DNA of 64,000 nucleotides, from positions 12,464,001 to 12,528,000 of the forward strand of contig NC_088317.1 of NCBI RefSeq assembly GCF_910592395.1, written 5' to 3'. The stretch's first letter is position 1. Each line of letters starts with the position of its first letter. Of the stretch, positions 10,961-22,299 are shown piece by piece. Both the position numbers and the translations under genes were made by a program. Source of the DNA: Lineus longissimus (Eukaryota; Nemertea; Pilidiophora; Heteronemertea; Lineidae). The notes below the pieces were generated by a model. That model did not search any database. It was given only the letters and a program-made list of their open reading frames with translations, and was not told the origin of the DNA.

Positions 10961-13480
10961 GATATTTTATTCCCTATTTTCCACTGAAAAGGCATTGATA
11001 TAAGGTCACTGGTTCCAATAGCCATGTACCGGAAATGCTTTTGATCATAAAATTGGGCATAATTCCTGGAGGGCACCAATTATTATTGTCTTAGTCATTG
11101 CGCCCACTCAAAAACAGAAATATTGCAGGGAGGCGCGTGGTCTTACTCAGGATGAATAGTCTCTATTATCTATCATAGACATCTAAAACGGTCACTTACG
11201 GCCTACATTTGAATAAAAAACATTTGGAATATTACACAATGTCTCAGAGATTTCACTGCCAGCGCGCGTCCCGGAGTAAAAAAATTGAGATGTCCTACAT
11301 AATTTGAATGTCTGGGGAACAAAGCAACTCGATTCTGCCCGTTTTATATCTGCGATATCGACGGCCATTCTGTCAGAATACAAGGGACGGACTTGAACAC
11401 TTTTTATAGGGGGATATATAATCGACTCCAACTCCGGCTTCACTCCAGTTCTCCTGCAAATCAAACTAACAGAAGCTTTTGCTTTACGATTTTGCATGCA
11501 CTAGGCGCTTCAAGCAAAATAGTGTTCAGTGGCACCCTTAGCGACACCTCGCGGAATCCAGAATGTCTTCTCTATCCTGAACATCCTCTCGGGCGGTCGA
11601 TTTTTGTTTCACTCCTCGATTTCTCGTTTTCTAGGTTTGTATGTTGTCATAATTTTATGGAGAGAGGGCCAAAATATTGTAGACGAGCGAGTATACAAGG
11701 CGAGTGAGCCTATAGTAAAATATAATGGCGAGTGGGCCAAAATATTGTAGATGACAATAATGTTCGGGACAATAATGTTCGGCTGTTAGGTGAATATTGG
11801 CAATTTTGTTCGTGAATATATGGTGGGCCTGGTTGAACTTCACGCATGGATGGACGGTGATTGTAGTCAGTGGAGCTGAAAGGGTGGATGTCGTCCTGGG
11901 GGCCGACAAATGGTACCCAGGTTCGAGATAGACTGGACAATAAGCACCCTGGGTGCCATTACACTAGACAAACAGCACCCAGCTTCTTTTTGCCTGGCTT
12001 ACGGATCTGAGGGACGAGGACGTTTCTTGCAACCTCGTTTTATCTCGCGCCCTGGTACATATCGACTGATTGTCAAGAAAAATACGCAGCAAATCCATTC
12101 ATTGTTGGTTGTCGCCTATTGTATGACCAGGTATATAATATTCTATAAATGATGAGGGTCATATGCCGTCTCTCCCTTTCATGATTGTGAAAAAATGTAG
12201 GCAACCAAATGGGGGACTGGTATTTTGTAACAAGAGTTTCGCGGGTACAGATGTGTATATACCAGGATTATGATTTTCTTATCCGGTTCTTTCAAATTGT
12301 TACCTCCTCCAGCTCCTTCCCGGGGATTCTTCTCCCCAGTGGAATATTGTCTATTCCACATGGGCTGGCTGCTGGTGGCTCTTTCATTTTCATTTGAAGA
12401 AAAAAAACAAAAAAAGAAATATGTTATTTTGGTTTCATGATGAGTGGAGTCATCAGATCCTGATTTGGGAAGTGAATTGTGTTTTCTTGGAATGAACTTA
12501 ACCTGATAGAAACATCCGAGACGGGTAAATGGTATAAGTCATGAAGAGCTTGGAAGGAGCCACCAGTAGCCAACCCATGCAGTATTGTTTGAAAATTTGG
12601 TGGTTCAGGGCCAACCTTGTCATTATAGTATTGATGATTGCTAGGAAGAGATCCAGATTATTTTCCGGCCAGCTTTGGTTCAGCTAATTCGACGGGAAGG
12701 GAAGAATGGTTTACACCACTGCACAAGCTAATCCAATTATGGATTAGAATGTTTTGGATCAGTCATAATCAGTTCAGTGGCATCTGGCCAGTGCTTGGCG
12801 GTTTAGCGAGAGTTGACTTAAATATAGGTTGGGTAATAAGAGTGAAATGTAATCAAATAGCTTGTTTTGCAAGGTGGTCACTACATGTATTGTATGTTCA
12901 AAACCTGGATACACATTTTGTTATTTATATTCAATCTCTTTTGACAAACTGTTCCTGGTCGTTCTTGTCTCACGTTTGTACGGTTGGTAACCGTTTACTC
13001 TGGTTGATCCATTAAACTTATTATTTCATTATAAACCCGGTGTTACATTTTTCGATTTAGGTGAAGTGATTGAGTATTGGGAAGTATTTGGGATGAAGAG
13101 TTACTCAATCACTGGTTGCGTTCGCTTGATCTCTATTGGGGTGCATTGTGATATAGGTGAGAAGTTCAAAAGGAATCTGCCCATTTTCCCCAATACTCTG
13201 TTCCTTAAAGTAATGGATTACAAGAGGTGTCGCTTAGGGTACGGTAATATCCAAATCGGGCTCGGTTCTTGGTTCGTAATAATCGTCATCAATTCCGTGG
13301 AATAACTGGTGAATCTGTCCTGCAGTTGTTTGCTGGAGACGTTCTAGTGTTACGCCAAATACATGTAACTCGAATACGTGGTACACAGTATTATACACTA
13401 CAATCCGACGAATCCGGTATCGGTGAGAATGAATTATTTGAAATAAAACATCTCGTTGAATTTATCACTGTTACAATTCG
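10960..13480. other. Non-coding stretch, no gene seen
   Basis: Short open frames (for example 12638-13015 and 13066-13305) have no recognisable motif. A small imperfect duplication (GGGCCAAAATATTGTAGA) occurs at about 11667 and 11733. Nothing else is supported. Confidence 0.5.
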
Positions 13481-13489
13481 CATATATAT

Positions 13490-13740
13490 GCAATTCTGTT
13501 TGAGAACATGATACGCTTAATTCAATGCGCAGAATCCCCAAGGCAAAGAACCGTAATTCAACATTAGACCTACACATGTACAGAGTGAATCAATAAACAT
13601 TTTACACTTAATAAATGGCTATCGTTTTTTTTAATTTGGTGCAGTTTTGCTTCACTGGTGTCAGAAGTGTTTAAGTTAAGACACCTTGTAAATATCTCAA
13701 GCCAGACAAGTCATTCATCTGTGATCATTATCACGCGAAC
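13490..13740. repeat. Dispersed repeat family, copy 2
   Basis: Begins TTTGAGAACATGATACGCTTAA and ends near AAGTCATTCATCTGTGATCAT, matching 8815-9015 on the same strand and 16590-16770 inverted. Confidence 0.6.
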
Positions 13741-13930
13741 AATGTTTCGATGAATGGCGTGGAAGTGACTTGAGCCGGTGTAGAAATGACATGGGAAAGA
13801 ATGTCCGGGGATTAAAGGATTCTATTATGCGCGTTTAATCCCTGAAGTGATGTCAGTCGTGGCCTCTATAGACAATAGGCCATCAGAATAAAGTAGGGCC
13901 GGGCACTTTTTCCAGGGGGGCATTTTCTAT

Positions 13931-13949
13931 CCCTAACCCTAACCCTAAC
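13931..13949. repeat. Three CCCTAA telomere-like units
   Basis: CCCTAACCCTAACCCTAAC matches the metazoan telomere repeat (TTAGGG on the other strand). It is short and interstitial, and could be chance or an old break-repair scar. Confidence 0.6.
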
Positions 13950-14789
13950 TGGATTTAGGCTTGCATTACTTCGAACCTCCGTCAACCTGGAAAAATTGGG
14001 TTTGTCCATGATTTCGTTCAATTCAGTCCGATAGAATTCATGCAACAATTACATTACTCTTTATATCTGTAATACCTGCAATACTCCCAGAGAGTTGAGC
14101 TTGAATCACGAATGTACAGGCCGATAGCTCGGGGTAATAATGTGAAGGGCTTTAATTTGAGCGACTGAAACCAGTTGGATTTAGCGCTATGTAAGTATCA
14201 GGAAAACAAGAGTAGCGTGGTATTGCGTCGCTGAGGAATTCTTCGTATCGCTGGACAGTCGGTGACATAACTTCGCATATCCTATAATAGGACTTGGGTA
14301 TGAGATATGTTGCTTCTTCATGCAAAAATGACCTCCCGAAGGACCGTGACATCTCCGAACAAGATAATTGAAAAACCACTGAACTGCAATATACAATGCA
14401 CTAGAACGGGGTGTACCCATAGGCCTGCCCGAGTTTCACAAGCAATGTCTAAACTGCCTAACAACCCAGTGACCAGCATGTAGAAGTTGGACTGGTCTGG
14501 TTAGATTATTAGATGTCTCTTATACACATAGACTATGATAATACGAGGATAGTCTCTATTCATGCCTATTACGAGTGACTTGGAATGCATGTTGCCATCT
14601 GGACACGACCTAATGTCCATGTCTACAAAAGCATCGTCGACATTGTCTTCAGTTCAAAGTTTGATACATCATCGAATTCTGACCATAATGGTCGAATTTC
14701 ACCGACTCGAACATTCCCGCGCCGTCGTTGCATCACTCGGCTCCAGCGGTCATTTGGAAATAAAAATTACCCAATCCAACTCTTGCGAT

Positions 14790-16037
14790 GAGAGAAGCCA
14801 ACTATTGACTTTTAAGCCTTTTAGTAGTTAATTTGTCAAATGTTTGACTGCGTTGCATTGTGACGGAGCGGGGATTTAGGCTATTGCACGGGCCTGGTCA
14901 CAAATTAGAAAAAGACGGCTGAATGTATAATTATTTACATGTATTAAAAATTAACAAGAACAAGAAAAATATATTTACAAAATTAACATTTCACCGCTCA
15001 AATCCAACAACTAAAAGTCTGTTTACACATTACCAAAGTCCAAAGCTCCCTCCACTCCGGGCTCCACTCCCTGGGTGCGGTCAATTCCCAACAACGGCTC
15101 CTCCACCTACCACCGGTCTCCCAACACGTAACACATGTAACACACGTCTCTCCGAACTCCTCTCCGGTTACCACACGACAACACACGACACAAAAGTGTC
15201 CGTCCCGACACGCAGTCGGTCCAAGGCTACTCCAGTAGCCACCAAGCACGTAGCTGGTTTACAAATTAACGGTCTGGCGACACCTTGGCCGCAAAGCCAA
15301 CTCACGGTTCGCCGACACGATGGCAGCAATGCCAAGGCGCTCCAACCCGCGGCTGGACGCAAATAAACAGGTGAGAACACCACGACTCTCCGACACACAG
15401 CCGGTTCACATTCCACCAGGAATGACGACCACGTTGGTCAAACGGAATTGAGTTCGGCACGTACGATGTACAACTTCTCCTTACAGAGGCCAGCCAGGAA
15501 CTGCCCACACCCAGTCCAGCTCCAACTAATGAACCCAAGAGTTATATAAGTCTATGTCCATGAGTAATCACACAACGTCCTGAAGTTACCAAAGTCCTAT
15601 TCAACACACTCAAGCCAAAGGTCTAAATTAACATGTAATAATATGACTGAAATACCAGTTACACATTCAGCCTAACCAGGGAAATTATGAATAAATAAAA
15701 CTAATAAGGCCAACAACTCAGGCCTAACACAAAGGCCTGTGATGCCATTCATCAAATGCATCAATTACTGCGTGCGGTTGTAAATCTGAAATTTGGATAT
15801 TTGGTACAGTCGGGCGAGTAACTGGTGAAATCTAAACAACAATCTGACAATTGCCAAATTAGCATCAATAAAAAATATTTTTTTCATCAAATAATTTCTC
15901 AATATCTGTAGACATTCCACAGCAACTATCTTTTTAATTCCTCTCTAAATATGGACGTGACAGTTAAAAACATGCAAGCGTCTAATTGATAGGACTGGAT
16001 CCTCCAACCTATGAATATTCAATGGTGGTTTTGTCTC
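14790..16037. mobile_element. GAGACAAGACCAC-family MITE, copy A, interrupted
   Basis: The left end (14790, GAGAGAAGCC) and the right end (16037, GTTTTGTCTC) match the terminal inverted repeats of the two intact copies at 44485-44931 and 45455-45900. Internal landmarks are shared: the CTTTTAAGCCTTTTAG block, the ATCTGTAGAC block, and CTCCAACCTATGAATATTCA near the right end. The copy is split at 14858 by an 898-bp insertion. Confidence 0.8.
14859..15756. mobile_element. 898-bp insertion with TGCAT target duplication, perhaps a solo LTR
   Basis: TGCAT occurs at 14854-14858 and 15757-15761. Removing the insertion and one TGCAT restores the MITE sequence seen in copies B and C. The insert starts TGTGACGG, as many Ty3-type LTRs do, but the right end (CATCAAA) is not the usual CA and no terminal inverted repeat is visible. 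It holds a CA-rich 147-codon open frame (14923-15366) without known motifs, and an AATAAATAAAA stretch near 15690. A solo LTR is the best guess; its class is unproven. Confidence 0.55.
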
Positions 16038-16589
16038 CGATTCATGTACCTCCGATTCCACCCAACCGCGCAAACAAGTTATTTGCATTACCAAATGCGC
16101 TCCGAGGACGAACGTCGTTTAAGTTTTGCCGCGGCGAGAACCGTAGCAAAAAAAGCTTCATATTTATAAAGGAAAGGCCTGCTTTTTACTGCAGTGTGAT
16201 TGTTCTTCCGGTTCAACAGAAAACTATTTTTCTGAACGTGTTTGATGCTTTTCCAATTTTGTTTCAACAAAATGTGTTATTCGTTATTTTAAGGAGGCAC
16301 ACGTCCTAGCGCAAAAAGGGACCTTTCCCGCCACGCGAGTGCACGCCGATATCCGAGTTCACGTCATCCCGCTATTACGACGCAACGTCATTTCCAATAT
16401 CGTCTTAGTAGCGGGGTAATCAATCACCATCAGCGTGACGTCAGAAAAATCGATATCTACACCAAGTCGTCATATCTCGGTAGACCCATGGCTACAGGAC
16501 GCGCTTTACTAGTGCATCGTTCTACATGGAAAGGATGGATGGAGAGCTAACTAGGATCACGAAAGACATCCACACATGCATTGATAACA

Positions 16590-16770
16590 GATGAATGACT
16601 TTTCTGGCTTGGTTATTCATCAGATACTGTCATCAAATGACATTATTGCACCAAATTAAAATAACAAAAACTGCCATTAAATGATTCATGAATTGTTTTC
16701 ATTTTTATTGATTCACACTGTAGGTATAATGTTAAATCACGCATCAAATTAAACGTATCATGTTTTTAAA
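16590..16770. repeat. Dispersed repeat family, copy 3 (inverted)
   Basis: The reverse complement of this segment carries the same ATGATACG-like start, the ATTGATTCAC block and the AAGTCATTCATCTG end as 13490-13740. Confidence 0.5.
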
Positions 16771-16914
16771 ATTAACTTCATTTAGCCTTTTCCCGACTTG
16801 TAACGAAATTGTACACCGAGACATTTTATTATTTCACTGCTTCACTAAAATAATATTGTTACAGTATGTTACAGTATACGCAGCTGTGAACTGCTGATTG
16901 GTTATACATTCAAC

Positions 16915-17112
16915 ACCGGAACGGATTCGATATGCTCACGACAAGGCCAGGTGGCCACTATCAAAGTGAACGGCTGATTCCCGTCGTGGGATGTCTCCAA
17001 AGGCCTCCGGGAAATAATATTTTACCTTACAAATAACTTCCAACATCTTACGCCTGGACGTGAAATATTTACTTAAAATTCGAAGTTAATTTCTATTCAA
17101 ATGATAAGGGGA
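16915..17112. repeat. Dispersed repeat, copy 2 of the 1-207 family
   Basis: About 90 percent similar by eye to the first ~185 bases of the window, same orientation, without the terminal G-run. Confidence 0.75.
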
Positions 17113-17239
17113 ACAAATCCTTGGACCAACTATATAGGCCTAGGTCCGTATAGCGAGGTAAATATCCATTGATATCCGCATACAACGGAGGGAGGTGCCA
17201 GTGTTGTCGTGATCGGCACTATATTCTTTACCAAATTAT

Positions 17240-17345
17240 AGAGAAAATGGGAAGGCCTACATGTAGGTGGGCGTCTGTAAATGACGAAATGAGAAATGAG
17301 AAATGAAATGAAAATGAAATGGAAATGAGTGTGTATAAAATATGG
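17240..17345. repeat. Inverted partner of 19105-19190
   Basis: The GACGAAATGAGAAATGAGAA and CCTACATGTAGG segments here reappear reverse-complemented at 19105-19190, next to a LINE-like 3' coding remnant. The two are probably copies of the same retroelement tail in opposite orientation. Confidence 0.55.
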
Positions 17346-17441
17346 AATTTTACGGTAAGCGCCACATGGGCAGATCATAGGGGTCATCTCAGAAATATTA
17401 CTGCGTTGTGCCTGGTTGATATTTCCTTTTGGTACAAAACT

Positions 17442-17704
17442 TGAGCGACGGGAAAAGGGCATATTAACCCCTGATCTCCTCAGGATTGATCCTTATAGTA
17501 AGGGTCTCTGCGACGAGGGAAGGGCATATTAACCCCTGATCTCCTCAAGATGGATCGTTATAGTAAGGGTGTCTGCGACGAGGGAAGGGCATATTAACCC
17601 CTGATCTCCTCAAGATGGATCATTATAGTAAGGGTCTCTGCGACGAGGGAAGGGCATATTAACCCCTGATCTCCTCAGGATTGATCATTATAGTAAGGAG
17701 GTCT
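17442..17704. repeat. 65-bp minisatellite, about four units
   Basis: The AGGGCATATTAACCCCTGAT core recurs with ATATTAACC at 17461, 17526, 17591 and 17656, exactly 65 bp apart. Each unit contains CTCCTCAAGATGGATC or CTCCTCAGGATTGATC and TATAGTAAGGGTCTCTGCGA. Units differ by a few substitutions only, so the expansion is recent. Confidence 0.9.
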
Positions 17705-17987
17705 CTCAAAACATCGATGAACTCAAGGGGTAGAACTATGTTGTTTGTTTCAGTGTCGGGTAGCCGTTCCCTTCATGATTGATCTGGGGTCATTTTAGTA
17801 GAAATGTTGGTCGACAATCATTGCCAGGATTGCAAATTGATGGGTCATCTCAGATACTTAGTAGGAGGAGAGTCCAACAGCTGCAGTCAGGATTGGCCGA
17901 GGGGGGGGGGGGGGTCAAGCCTTTCGACTTGTTAGGATTGATTTAAGGCACAAAACATATTACAAATCCACATGGGCTATAGCAGCT

Positions 17988-18452
17988 TAGGACAGGCTCA
18001 GGGGTTGGTTCTAAACCTGGCACTGGCACTGGCATTAGTCATGAAAATGGCTAAGTCCAACACTCTTGCTAGTATGTAAGGGGCCTGACTGATGCGTTAT
18101 ATCACGGACCTAAGGGTCATGGTTATATGGAAAAGTTCTTAGGCAAAAAAGTATCATATAGGCATAGAGAATTGAACTTTTAAAGGTTTATGAGTTTAAG
18201 GAGTAAGTTGAAAGGAGTAGAGAAGAAAACAATTTTGATGAGAACAAAAGTTTAATTAGTTTTGTGATTCGCATTCTTTATGCCAAAATAAAACCTTTTT
18301 GTCCTAAGAAGAACTTTTTCATAAAACGCACCAGTAAGGCTCCATAGGCCTACATACTAGCATGAGTGTTGGTCTTATAGCCATTTTCATGACCAATGCC
18401 AGTGCCAGTGCCAGCGTGCCAGTGCCAGGTTTAGAACCAACCCCAGGCTCAG
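17988..18452. mobile_element. Foldback/MITE-like inverted repeat
   Basis: Arms of about 100 bp (17988-18086 and 18346-18452) are inverted copies holding GGTTCTAAACCTGGCACTGG and ATGAAAATGGCTA words. The inversion continues inward over the AAAAGTTCTTAGG segment. A CACTGG micro-repeat varies in copy number between arms. No coding capacity. Confidence 0.7.
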
Positions 18453-19104
18453 CACCTGACCGAGGGATGGGATAGGCCTATATCTCGCCTAAGAAGAGCA
18501 GTCCCTGCCATGGTCATCGTGCTAAAGGCTAGTAGGCCTATGTAGTAATAGGCTGCACGGGGATGTGGCAGCAGCAGAGCAGACATGTAGCCATTGTAGG
18601 CTAGGCCTACCGTACTGTGCGCGGGTGGGTTTTAGCAGGTTGTGGGTCACCTGTACTTATAATAGGCCTATGTAAAGTGACTTGCATAGCATGACAATGC
18701 TAGCACCAGCTAAAATCCGCGGACACAGGATGACACAATAGGCCGGCCTATGTACATGAAGCATATGCATGCATTGCTATGTACATAATGTATGTTGCAG
18801 ACAACTACTGGTACACTCTCATCACTCATTTGTCATTGCCCTATGACTCCTCTCAATCTCATGCTCTTTGCTGATAGTTTACAACCTTTCAGTCATGTCA
18901 GTAGGCCAGAAAATTTATGTTGGATGTCATTATCCAATTTCTGAGCGAGTAATGAAGCACTTACCGACTCTGCATCAATAAAACTCGCCATCTTGACAGC
19001 CTTTGTCTTACATTGGTCTTAGCCATGTGCTTAATGCTGCAGACCAGAAATCGCTGACCCACTCAAGTTCTTGTTTTATCTCGACCCATTATCTGCAGAC
19101 CAGA

Positions 19105-19265
19105 ATCTGCCTCAGGGGTCCATTTCCATTTTATTTTCATTTCATTTCTCATTTCTCATTTCGTCTTTTACAGACGCCCCATGTAGGTCGAGGTCGAGCT
19201 TTCACGACCCAAGGACCATAAATGTGGAACTCTCTACCACGCTCCCTGAGCGCTGCACCAGATAT
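19105..19265 (+). pseudogene. Short LINE-type reverse-transcriptase tail remnant
   Basis: In one frame, broken by a stop, the translation gives RGRAFTTQGP then MWNSLPRSLSA. This resembles the extreme C terminus of CR1/L2/RTE-type LINE proteins, where an RAFS-x-AAP-x-LWNSLP motif is usual. Only this piece is recognisable. The 150-codon frame at 19071-19523 is mostly not coding. Confidence 0.35.
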
Positions 19266-19269
19266 CATC

Positions 19270-21130
19270 ACCTTCTTTTCAATATAGGCCCCAGCCCAAC
19301 AGGGCCTGTGATCATTGTTCCTCAGTTTTACAGGCGCTATACAACTGTCAATAACATTCCCTTTTTATTTTGTAATGTAGAATTTTTTACTTTTTACGAA
19401 GGTTGGTGTAGTAAATGTGAATGTTTCCGTCTGCGAGCCTTCCCTTACAATGGGTTCAGACCGAGAAAGGTTGTGTATCCCTCTCGCTCCAATGAATTTA
19501 GTTCCCAATCAAATATACTTTAATACCCAAAGGGACATTATTGGGGACTTGTTGATTCTTCGGCGTAATGGCGACGTCGAATGATTAGCCTAACTGTTGG
19601 AAGGCATTTTATAGCGTTAGTCATGTTAGTGGGACATATACAACCTTGGCATAGTGGCGAACTCACATTTTTCAGCATAATTGTTGAAATGCATATTTTC
19701 CAGGTTTGGTGCGTCTTATACAACTTGACCTGGTTATCATACGGTCCCTGAGGTCAAGGTCATCACTTGTCCTCACTGCTCGGGAAAATATGGGGTATAT
19801 TGTGGCCTTATAAGGGAGGAAAATTGGACAATCTTAAATCAGGAGTAGATTCCATGAACAACAGCGAGTAAGTGTTCGGAGGCCAAACGTAATGTGAAAT
19901 ACGCTCTAAACAACTTTCCACAGTGGGTAATAAAAAAAGGACCGTAGCGCGATAAAATTCGTACTACCTCTCAACCCGGTCGGGACGCGTTTACATGTAC
20001 CAGTATATTTCGAGTATTTACTGCCCGTGTACATGTGACAAAAACATGAAATGTCGTGGAAAAGATCGTTTAAATCTAACTTTATAGATGCGGAAGATAT
20101 ACATGATATTGTCTGTTTTTTTGGAGTGAAAGTCACTCTTTTTTTAATAAACTAGAGCTGGCTACTGCCAGCGAACTCTCTGCCGAATTAATATCTGGGG
20201 GTACCTGTTATGTTGACAGGAAGTTTTTGGGGCATGGTTTTGAGGGAGGTACGTGCACTTATGTACATTTGGGATAGGTGATGACCACAAAATGAGTCTA
20301 AGATGAAGATGTTTATCGAAAATGTCTATCGAAAATAGTCCGGCTGGCACTCAGTGCTGCAACGATTTAGCAGGTCACAAAAATCTAGTTTTCTGGGCGG
20401 GCGAAAGTACAATATCCGAACAAAACACAACACATAAAGGCTATTTTATTAAAAGCACAGTCTAGGCATAAAGAATATTTTGTACAGACTATTTTCATGC
20501 GAAATGTTCCGAGTATCGCGGACATTGACTAAATGGACCTACGAACTGGCGCTACACAAGATAACTGGGTTGTTTCACCCATGCTTTTTTGCCCTATTTT
20601 GGTAACATTGGTACACCTTTGGTCGTTACATCAATTCATCTTCATTTTACCAACTTTACGGCATATTCCTTGGGCATATTCAACCAAACCTGCATGGCTA
20701 AACAATAAATCTACTGAGGGCGAAACAACCACGCTGCAACGGCATTAGAGCGAAACTAAATCGCTGAGGGCGAAACGACCACGCTACAACGGCATGAGGC
20801 CGAAACGATCGTGAAACTAAAAATAGCATTTTTTAATTACTACGCGGTACGAAGATTTATATTCAGATTTTTATTTTTCGAAAGTCCGTAAATTCTGGGT
20901 AACACAGATGGACGCCGATTCAGAGTTATTAATATTCAGCATGCAATACAGTTAATAAATACGCCAGTGGAACTTGTGAAGTGAACACTCTGGGGAACTA
21001 CATGATGGAGGTGCGCTGTTCGGTCCGGCACAATGTTTACGACTTCACAGACTAACAGACGTCATTCCATACTACATATAAACTCTCTGCTATAGGCAGA
21101 GAGTTAAAAATGAAGAAATGTATCACAAAA
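19270..21130. other. Non-coding stretch
   Basis: A two-unit tandem repeat lies at about 20711-20812 (GAGGGCGAAACRACCACGCT words, ~52 bp apart). An AACTCTCTGC hairpin with its complement GCAGAGAGTT is at 21080-21105. No gene is supported. Confidence 0.5.
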
Positions 21131-21133
21131 TTT

Positions 21134-21420
21134 AGAAGGAGAATCACGGGCAGAAAATTAAAAAAGGCCTATGTGGGATACGAACCAGGGCCGTCGGGAT
21201 TTGAGACCAATATCGTATCCACTAGGCCACGGCGCTCTTTCGGAGGACATAGTCTTTAACGGGATCTTAGCTGACGTAGAAGGAGAATCACGGGCAGAAA
21301 ATTAAAAAGGCCTACGTGGGATACGAACCGGGGCCGTCGGGACTTGAGACCGATACCGTATCCACTAGGCCACGGCGCTCTTTCGGAGGACATAGTCCTA
21401 AACGGGATCTTAGCGGACTT
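21134..21420 (-). repeat. Tandem pair of 144-bp units with tRNA-like (SINE) heads
   Basis: Two units (21134-21277 and 21278-~21420) each carry on the - strand a 72-nt tRNA-like block (21237-21166 and 21380-21309). Each block has an A box TGGCCTAGTGG and a B box GGTTCGTATCC, the internal RNA polymerase III promoter. The T stem and acceptor stem do not pair properly and the anticodon loop (CTCAAGT) is only partly supported. These are tRNA-derived SINE heads, not functional tRNA genes. Confidence 0.65.
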
Positions 21421-21589
21421 GGATTTCTTAACTAGAAATATTGTAGAAAAGCATTTTCACATTCACTCACCGTATTAAAAAAAGCTATTGATTGTTTGAA
21501 TCAAATACTCGTGCATCCGTCACGGTCATGTCTAACTCTCAGCTGTGACTCGGCGCAGTTGAGGGCATGAATGATGAATGAATGAAAAT

Positions 21590-22293
21590 AAAATTTTTAT
21601 AGCGCCTTATTCTACTGTAGCAATGTTCTACGGCGCTCCCCACATAGTTCCTCACTCCCCAAAATGACGACGGAAAAGATGCGTCTTTAGGTCCTTTTTA
21701 AATGAGACCAATGAGGTCTCCTGCCGCAGTGCGGCGTCAAGTGCGTTCCACATGCCAGGAGCAAGAATTTGGAATGATCTGCCACCGAAAGTCTTGAGTC
21801 TATAATCGGGCTGAGTCAGTAGGTCCTGTGCCCCTGATCTAAGAGGGCGAACCGGTACGTGGAGAGTGACGAGGCTGCCAAGGTACCTGGGGGCAGTGAC
21901 ATGTATGGCTCCGAAGACCAGGACCAGCAACTTGTAGGTAATCCTTTGCTCTACCGGCAGCCAGTGCAACTCCTTCAGAACAGGTGTGATATGGTGAGAG
22001 CGCCTTGTTCTGGTGACAAGTCTGGCTGCACGGTTTTGGACAAGTTGGAGTCTGGCCACCGCTGACTGACTGCAACCAGCAAGGGTGCTGTTGCAGTAGT
22101 CAAGGCGAGATAGCACCATCGCCCGAGTCAAGTACCCAGCAGCCTCATCAGTCAACTCCTTTCCTATGGCATGCGTCAAAGAACTCCCGTATACCTTTAG
22201 TATTCTGGTCAGGGGATACGACTCCCGTTCATCTAGACAGTGCATATTACGTACCGCACTGCTTATTTCCGGACAATATTTCGACTTCCTCAA
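21590..22293 (-). pseudogene. CR1/L2-like LINE, C-terminal fragment of ORF2
   Basis: The reading frame contains the C-terminal region of a non-LTR reverse transcriptase: LSRLDYCNSTLAG, RLQLVQNRAARLVT, ITPVLKELHWLPVEQRITYK, RSLRSG-like and GGRSFQILAPGMWNAL motifs, ending KKDLKTHLFRRHFGE. The catalytic YADD part is missing, so this is a 5'-truncated copy. The roughly 40 N-terminal residues of the open frame do not fit the family and are probably flank. The 3' end has an AATG/ATTC-type short repeat near 21567-21590, as in CR1/L2 tails. Confidence 0.8.
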
Positions 22294-22299
22294 GTTTTT

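Noticed and set aside
14923-15366. 147-codon frame inside the 898-bp insertion
   Set aside because: Composition-driven (C/A-rich); no motif; antisense frames of similar quality overlap it.
19071-19523. 150-codon frame
   Set aside because: Only a short LINE-tail resemblance in a neighbouring frame; the rest has no support.
21166-21380. Two functional tRNA genes
   Set aside because: A and B boxes are present but acceptor and T stems do not pair; better explained as SINE heads.
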